DNA of 10,283 bases. Origin: Candidatus Yonathbacteria bacterium. GTDB lineage: Bacteria > Patescibacteriota > Minisyncoccia > Phycocordibacterales > UBA1550. The first letter of the stretch is position 1. The number at the start of each line of letters is the position of its first letter. Below are positions 6,831 to 10,283 of this stretch, piece after piece. The position numbers and the translations under genes were made by a program. The notes beneath the pieces were generated by a model, which had not been told where the DNA came from, made no database searches, and saw nothing but the letters and a program-made list of their open reading frames with translations. Where the stretch lies: assembly GCA_016201355.1 (NCBI GenBank), contig JACQCY010000022.1, positions 1-10,283 on the forward strand, read 5' to 3'.

Positions 6831-7947
6831 ATTGAGATGATTCTTTTGAAGCTTTTTCTTGCATAGCCATAACTTCGTCAGCATTCTTGCGCGTTTTTTC
6901 TTGTACTGCTCTTACTTCGGCGGTTGCGGTGGCTACTGCGGTGTGTATGCGTTCTTCCGCAGTGATTACTTCAGTAGCCTCAGCCCTCACGGCTTCTTCA
7001 GCTTTTTCTATTTCTTTTTTTGCCCGCTCCTCTGCTTGTTCGGCTTCGATTCGTTCTTTTTCCGCGCGCGCGATCGCTTCTTCCGCTTCCCGCCGTTCTT
7101 TTTCCGCAAGCGCGAGGGCTCCTTTTGCGGAGTTTTCGGCAGTGATTCTTTTTTGCGCCGCCATTTTTTTTGTCACTTCAGCAAGCGCCCGCTCCCTCTC
7201 CTCAACGATTTTCGGCACACTCGCAAGCGCTCGTTCTTTTGCATCGATTATCTCAGCGGTCTTTGAGGACACTTCGCGTAAAGCTTTTAATTGCGTGGCA
7301 ATAATCTCATCGGATGTTGCCGTTGCGATGGCGCGCGCTCGTTCTTTTGCGGCGATGATTTCTGGATTGAGAGCAATTGTTTCTTTTTCCTCTTTTTCTT
7401 TCGCAATTCTTTTCGCTCGCGCTTCAGCCTCGGCTTTTTCTTTTAGTGTGGCGGCTTCTGCCATTTCACGGCGCGCATTTTCTGCGACGACGCGCGCTCT
7501 CTCCCTTTCCATTTCACGACGCGCTTCTTCCGCGATGAGACGCGTTCTTTTTTCTTCCGCCTCAAGCAGTTCCCGTTCTTTCTCCGCCCGCTCTCTCGCA
7601 ATGCGCGCATTTTCTGCGCGCGTCCTTTCTTCTTCAAGAGCCTTTGCTTGCTTTTCGAGGAGAGTTCGCTCCTCTTCTTCGATGATTTTTTCTGTTTCCG
7701 CGTTTGCTTTCCCTGAGATCTTTGCCCAAAGAGAATAGGTGCGCATCAACTCTTTTTTTCGTGCTTCTCTTGAGGGAGGAAGAGATGATTTCCTTTTTAT
7801 TGCTTCATCGACATCCATTCTCATGGTATGAATGTCTTTTATCTGCATCATTTGTGTTGCGAAATCGCTTTGAGGGATGCCTCGAAACACGCCGGGCGCG
7901 CGTAATGGGGATTTCGGAGGCGAAGGTATTTTAACTTTCGTTTCCAT
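6814..7947 (-). CDS. Long Ala/Glu-rich coiled-coil protein of unknown function
   Basis: The 377-residue product has no signal peptide or membrane segment. A Pro-rich start (1-25) leads to IHTMRMDVDEAIK at 39-51, which resembles the N-terminal motif of the next gene's product. From about 80 to the end it is one long charged helix rich in Ala, Glu, Arg and Lys, without Pro except in two short interruptions (LNPEII and SVPKIV). The helix has internal repeats: EIIAAKERARA, EIIATQLKALR and EIIDAKERALA at 18-residue spacing, then 14. At DNA level the blocks beginning CCATTTCACG at 7461 and 7509 are related 48 bases apart. It could be a scaffold or filament, or tether the membrane protein. Such sequences match many coiled coils by composition alone, so homology claims need care. 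Confidence 0.8.
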   Translation of the reverse strand: METKVKIPSPPKSPLRAPGVFRGIPQSDFATQMMQIKDIHTMRMDVDEAIKRKSSLPPSREARKKELMRTYSLWAKISGKANAETEKIIEEEERTLLEKQAKALEEERTRAENARIARERAEKERELLEAEEKRTRLIAEEARREMERERARVVAENARREMAEAATLKEKAEAEARAKRIAKEKEEKETIALNPEIIAAKERARAIATATSDEIIATQLKALREVSSKTAEIIDAKERALASVPKIVEERERALAEVTKKMAAQKRITAENSAKGALALAEKERREAEEAIARAEKERIEAEQAEERAKKEIEKAEEAVRAEATEVITAEERIHTAVATATAEVRAVQEKTRKNADEVMAMQEKASKESSQYGANE

Positions 7948-7956
7948 AATATTTAT

Positions 7957-7962
7957 AGTATA
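7957..7962 (-). promoter_or_regulatory. -10 element of the coiled-coil/membrane-protein unit
   Basis: TATACT within CACGCTATACTA lies 9 bases before the ATG at 7947, leaving a leader of a few bases at most. The -35 region has no good match. An inverted repeat ACACT-GTTT-AGTGT (7982-7995) lies about 20 bases further upstream and could be an operator. Confidence 0.5.
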
Positions 7963-8076
7963 GCGTGCTTCTCTCTATGATACACTGTTTAGTGTGGATA
8001 ACCGATACTGTGCGGATACGAAAGAGTCATCGCATTTGTTACCGTTAACCTAAGGGTGAAAGGTCAGTAAAATAAA

Positions 8077-8099
8077 AAAAGCGATAGGTCATCGCTTTT
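8077..8099 (-). terminator. Intrinsic terminator after the rpsO-NYN-unknown cluster
   Basis: On the minus strand AAAAGCGAT, loop GACCT, ATCGCTTTT forms a perfect 9-pair stem that continues into a T-run (8074-8080). It starts 2 bases past the stop of the 222-residue gene. The A-run on the other side means it could also work on the plus strand. Confidence 0.85.
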
Positions 8100-8100
8100 A

Positions 8101-8769
8101 TTAGATTCCGTGTTCCATAAAATCTTTTTCCCTTTTCTCTAAAATATCTTTCCCTATTTTAAAAATAATTTTTCGCATCGTAAGACCATTCCATGCTGTC
8201 TTTACTAAATCCAATATTTTATTGAAGAGTTTCTTTAGATTTGAGGGGTTCCATTTATCTTCCTTTGTCGCTGACTCCATTTTTTTCTGCACAAGAGATT
8301 CAATATCTCGTGTCTTCGTATCAATATTCTCTTCTCTTTTTAAGATTGAAAGAGCGGTATCGTCGATATCGGTGGCAAGTATGCTTGCGGTCTTTTCTAT
8401 TTCTTCCTCCATGGTTGTTCCCTCAATATTTTCTCCGAATGCCGTTTCCTCGACAAGGGTCCCTACTGATTTTCCAACCATTTCTTTTATCTTGGTCACC
8501 ATCTCTCTGTTCTCTGGACTCGTATAATTAATACCTCTTTCTTTTATTAAATCTGATATCGTTGAGGCGAGATCCCTTTTTATTTTTTGATCAAGCGAGG
8601 CGATATCTTTTTCTGTACTATTGATATTCAATTTATAGAGAGACAATATACCCCGTAATGCCAAGACAAAAGAAGAAGCTTCTTGTTGGGTTTTTACTCC
8701 CTCTGCAACACCTTCTGTTTTTTTTCGTGGCAATGATAACTTCTCGCCATCTCCTCTTGGTGGTTTCAT
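8101..8769 (-). CDS. Helical protein of unknown function
   Basis: I do not recognise this 222-residue protein. It begins with a basic, Pro/Gly-containing tail (MKPPRGDGEKLSLPRKK), and the rest is predicted to be helical and highly charged. There is no signal peptide, clear membrane helix or Cys residue; a mildly hydrophobic basic segment near the end (LFNKILDLVKTAWNGLTMRKIIFKIGK) might be amphipathic. I chose the ATG at 8769 because a strong GGAAGGA site lies 6 bases upstream; an ATG at 8784 would add 5 residues but overlaps that site. It follows the NYN gene by 29 bases and ends at a terminator, so it is probably the last gene of that unit. Confidence 0.75.
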   Translation of the reverse strand: MKPPRGDGEKLSLPRKKTEGVAEGVKTQQEASSFVLALRGILSLYKLNINSTEKDIASLDQKIKRDLASTISDLIKERGINYTSPENREMVTKIKEMVGKSVGTLVEETAFGENIEGTTMEEEIEKTASILATDIDDTALSILKREENIDTKTRDIESLVQKKMESATKEDKWNPSNLKKLFNKILDLVKTAWNGLTMRKIIFKIGKDILEKREKDFMEHGI

Positions 8770-8775
8770 ATTTAA

Positions 8776-8782
8776 TCCTTCC
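8776..8782 (-). promoter_or_regulatory. Strong Shine-Dalgarno site (GGAAGGA)
   Basis: GGAAGGA on the minus strand is spaced 6 bases from the ATG at 8769 and settles that start. It is the only good Shine-Dalgarno match in front of any gene here, which fits an internal operon gene. Confidence 0.7.
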
Positions 8783-8798
8783 ATATATTTAAATTTAA

Positions 8799-9398
8799 TT
8801 ATTCTTCTTTATGCAAAGATGGTCTGTTTCTGTTCCTGTTGCTTGGTTGCTTTTCTCTTGGGTGGCGCGCAGACGCTTCATTTCTTCCGTCGCGTGAACC
8901 GAAAAGATATTTTCTTTGGTTTTCGCACATATCGATAAAATCATCGGCTATTTCGCGAAGACGGCTTGATGCGGAACGGCCAAAAGTGATAACCTCGACT
9001 TGTGTTCCCATAAATTTCAAATATTCGACGAGTGGGACGAAATCCCCGTCTCCCGAAGCGATGATGATAGCGTCCACTTTAGGAGCGAGGCGAACTGCGT
9101 CTACGGCGAGGCCCACATCCCAATCGGCTTTTTTTGCTCCGCCGAGGAATATTTGCAGATCTTTCGTCTTTGTTTCGATGCCGAGGTTGTTCAGCGCTTC
9201 AAAAAAATTCTTCTCGTCTTCCGCTTCTGTCGTTATGACATAGGCGATGGCGCGAACCAGATGACGACCAGCGACCGCTTCTTTGAGCACCGCGCCAAAA
9301 TTTACTCGTGAACCATAGAGATTGCGCGCGCTGTGGTACAAATTTTGTGTGTCAATGAGCATTGCAACCCTCTGCTCCTTTTGTTTGATTATTGCCAT
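8799..9398 (-). CDS. NYN domain (LabA/DUF88-like) putative ribonuclease
   Basis: NYN proteins have a PIN-like fold and are metal-dependent RNases. The 199-residue product carries the expected acidic residues: D16 in MLIDTQN, D94 in KKADWDVGLAVDAV, and D117/D119 in IASGDGDFVPLV. The fold continues through VEVITFG and ends near residue 165. A basic, Asn/Arg-rich, probably disordered tail (about 166-199) may bind RNA. I chose the ATG at 9398; a TTG at 9428 would add 10 residues without similarity to the family start. The gene begins 53 bases after rpsO with no visible promoter or Shine-Dalgarno sequence, so it is likely co-transcribed with rpsO, and a role in RNA turnover is plausible but unproven. 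Confidence 0.88.
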   Translation of the reverse strand: MAIIKQKEQRVAMLIDTQNLYHSARNLYGSRVNFGAVLKEAVAGRHLVRAIAYVITTEAEDEKNFFEALNNLGIETKTKDLQIFLGGAKKADWDVGLAVDAVRLAPKVDAIIIASGDGDFVPLVEYLKFMGTQVEVITFGRSASSRLREIADDFIDMCENQRKYLFGSRDGRNEASARHPREKQPSNRNRNRPSLHKEE

Positions 9399-9451
9399 TA
9401 TTGTTGTGGGCAGGTGTTTTTTGCACAACCTACCAGTGCGTTCAAAGAACC

Positions 9452-9715
9452 TTACTTTAGGCCGACAGTTTTTACCACTGCTTCGTAGCGATCTCGGTTT
9501 TTGCGCTTGATATAGTTCAAATGAGTACGGCGGTCGGCAACCATCTGGAGAAGTCCATGGCGCGAGTGATTGTCCTTTTGGTTTGACTTTAAATGAGTGG
9601 CAAGATCGTCTATTTTCTTTGAAAGAATGGCAATTTGCACCTCGGGAGACCCCGTGTCCTTTGTGTGATTTTGAACCTTTTTAATAATATTCTGTTTTTT
9701 CTTTGTTGAAATCAT
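9452..9715 (-). CDS. rpsO: 30S ribosomal protein S15
   Basis: S15 binds 16S rRNA early in assembly of the small subunit platform. The 87-residue product matches the family along its length: HTKDTGSPEVQIAILSKKI, then LATHLKSNQKDNHSRHGLLQMV and the C-terminal RRTHLNYIKRKNRDRYE. The ATG at 9715 gives the normal size; a TTG at 9751 would add 12 residues that the family does not have. There is no Shine-Dalgarno sequence. In many bacteria pnp follows rpsO; here a NYN-type RNase gene follows instead. A hairpin spacer separates it from the upstream gene. Confidence 0.97.
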   Translation of the reverse strand: MISTKKKQNIIKKVQNHTKDTGSPEVQIAILSKKIDDLATHLKSNQKDNHSRHGLLQMVADRRTHLNYIKRKNRDRYEAVVKTVGLK

Positions 9716-9727
9716 TATTACAACATT

Positions 9728-9733
9728 AGCATA
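9728..9733 (-). promoter_or_regulatory. Possible -10 of rpsO
   Basis: TATGCT lies 12 bases before the rpsO ATG and differs by one base from the TATACT seen at the other promoters. No convincing -35 is present. The leader would be about 5 nt, too short for S15 to control its own mRNA through a leader fold. Confidence 0.35.
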
Positions 9734-9763
9734 ACTTTGCAAAAAAAGCAATCAGGGTGGGGA

Positions 9764-9820
9764 GCTAGAAAATAGACGCTAGAAAATAGTAATTTGAATA
9801 AATTCAAAGATTCTATTTTC
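9764..9820. repeat. Direct and inverted repeats upstream of rpsO
   Basis: GCTAGAAAATAG occurs twice in tandem (9764-9775 and 9778-9789, 14-base period). The second copy's GAAAATAG pairs with CTATTTTC at 9813-9820, with a nested TTTGAA/TTCAAA stem. It may terminate the upstream 88-residue gene. The repeat word is close to one in the pilB downstream spacer. Confidence 0.55.
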
Positions 9821-9838
9821 CGCTTCTATCCAAAAAAG

Positions 9839-10105
9839 CTAATAGTCCCCTTTTCCGCCCTCCTCGCTCGAGAGAATCTCTATTCCGCCAATGTCTTTGA
9901 GTTCTTGATAGAAAGTATCTTGTGATTTTATGGGAGCAGGGAGCTCTTTTCCCTTGTTGTCAATAACAATACCTCGTCTTTTGAGCGCGAGTTCAGCCGC
10001 TTCTTCGTTTTTGTCGTTGATATCAGTAGTGCTCTCTTTGATTACCGCATCATCGCCCATATTACGCGAGTCAGTAACGAGAATATAGTCATCTTTTGCG
10101 CTCAT
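9839..10105 (-). CDS. Small acidic protein of unknown function
   Basis: I do not recognise this 88-residue protein. It has no Cys, signal peptide or membrane segment, and is rich in Asp, Glu and Lys. The centre (EEAAELALKRRGIVI) could be a short amphipathic helix. A real gene is supported by a good promoter directly before the ATG at 10105 and by a hairpin spacer after its stop. No Shine-Dalgarno sequence is present, consistent with a leaderless mRNA. The transposase remnant lies just upstream. Function cannot be inferred. Confidence 0.65.
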   Translation of the reverse strand: MSAKDDYILVTDSRNMGDDAVIKESTTDINDKNEEAAELALKRRGIVIDNKGKELPAPIKSQDTFYQELKDIGGIEILSSEEGGKGDY

Positions 10106-10111
10106 AGATAA

Positions 10112-10140
10112 AGAATAGCGTAATAGTGTGCGATTGGCAA
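10112..10140 (-). promoter_or_regulatory. Promoter of the 88-residue protein gene
   Basis: TTGCCA, a 17-base spacer and TATTCT form the best -35/-10 pair in the window. The -10 ends 6 bases before the ATG, so the mRNA should be leaderless. ACGC precedes the -10, as in two other promoters. The -35 lies just outside the probable end of the neighbouring insertion sequence. Confidence 0.6.
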
Positions 10141-10156
10141 TCTGTGTATTAGTTCA

Positions 10157-10282
10157 CTACATATGAGAATTTTCTCGGTTCTTCATATAATACTCCTCCG
10201 GAGAAACAAAACCAAGAGAAGTATGCGGTCGCACCGTATTGTAGTACCGCACATATTCCTGTAATTTCTCATTGACTTTGCC
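10157..10282 (-). CDS. DDE transposase C-terminus, IS3/IS481 type (rest beyond window edge)
   Basis: Only the last 41 residues lie in the window. They contain YNTVRPHTSLGFVSPEEYY, the C-terminal signature of integrase-core transposases of the IS3/IS481 group (YNxxRPHxSLxxxxPxxY). The catalytic DDE residues would lie beyond the right edge, so I cannot tell whether the element is intact. The reading frame is clean to the stop. The element's end should lie just downstream, perhaps at TGTGTATTAG near 10143, but no second terminal repeat is visible to confirm this. Confidence 0.85.
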   Translation of the reverse strand, partial: GKVNEKLQEYVRYYNTVRPHTSLGFVSPEEYYMKNRENSHM

Positions 10283-10283
10283 T

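Noticed and set aside
6831..6884. Upstream ATG (6884) for the membrane-protein gene
   Set aside because: It would create a 71-base overlap and place 18 unrelated residues before the shared motif; the ATG at 6830 fits better.
7461..7530. Possible CRISPR or tandem repeat from the related 48-base blocks
   Set aside because: The blocks are in frame, diverged, and encode repeated coiled-coil units; there are no spacers.
6887..7738. A 283-residue open frame on the plus strand, rich in Ser, Ala, Phe and Arg
   Set aside because: It is the mirror of the coiled-coil gene's repetitive Ala/Glu/Arg codons. Its composition is unnatural and it has no promoter or ribosome binding site.

Overview
The window looks like chromosomal DNA from a Candidate Phyla Radiation (Patescibacteria) bacterium, most likely a Parcubacteria-type lineage. 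This is a judgement from protein character, not a database match. The signs are a CTTPxxGG-type Cys module and Ig-like repeats on an anchored surface protein, a DksA/TraR-like protein with a CxxC...CxxH finger, a PilB without its tetracysteine site, lineage-type proteins of unknown function, AT-rich hairpin spacers and few Shine-Dalgarno sites. The standard code fits every gene, so UGA recoding is not indicated.

Every protein gene is on the minus strand; only a tRNA-Ala is on the plus strand. From right to left, in the direction of transcription: the C-terminal tail of an IS3/IS481-type DDE transposase runs in from the right edge (10157-10282). An 88-residue protein of unknown function follows with its own promoter. 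After a hairpin spacer come rpsO, a NYN/LabA-type nuclease gene and an unknown helical protein, ending at a clear intrinsic terminator (8077-8099). Next is a two-gene unit: a 377-residue coiled-coil protein overlapping by 17 bases a 327-residue single-pass membrane protein, both with a similar N-terminal motif. Then come a DksA/TraR-like protein, an AT-rich spacer, and comM (YifB-type AAA+ protein).

Between comM and the tRNA lie about 340 bases of non-coding DNA with several strong inverted repeats. Left of the tRNA is pilB, the type IV pilus extension ATPase. After a 121-base AT-rich spacer, a gene at the left edge encodes a membrane-anchored surface protein with at least three Ig-like repeats. 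It is open through the window edge, so only its first 423 residues are visible.

pilB and comM are both genes of type IV pilus-driven DNA uptake in other bacteria, and the Ig-repeat protein could be a partner at the cell surface; this link is inference. The -10 elements are strikingly alike (TATACT or TATTCT, three of them preceded by ACGC), and in four genes they lie 6 to 11 bases from the start codon, which suggests leaderless or near-leaderless mRNAs. The most unusual items are the motif-sharing coiled-coil/membrane pair, the structured region after the tRNA, and the edge surface protein.
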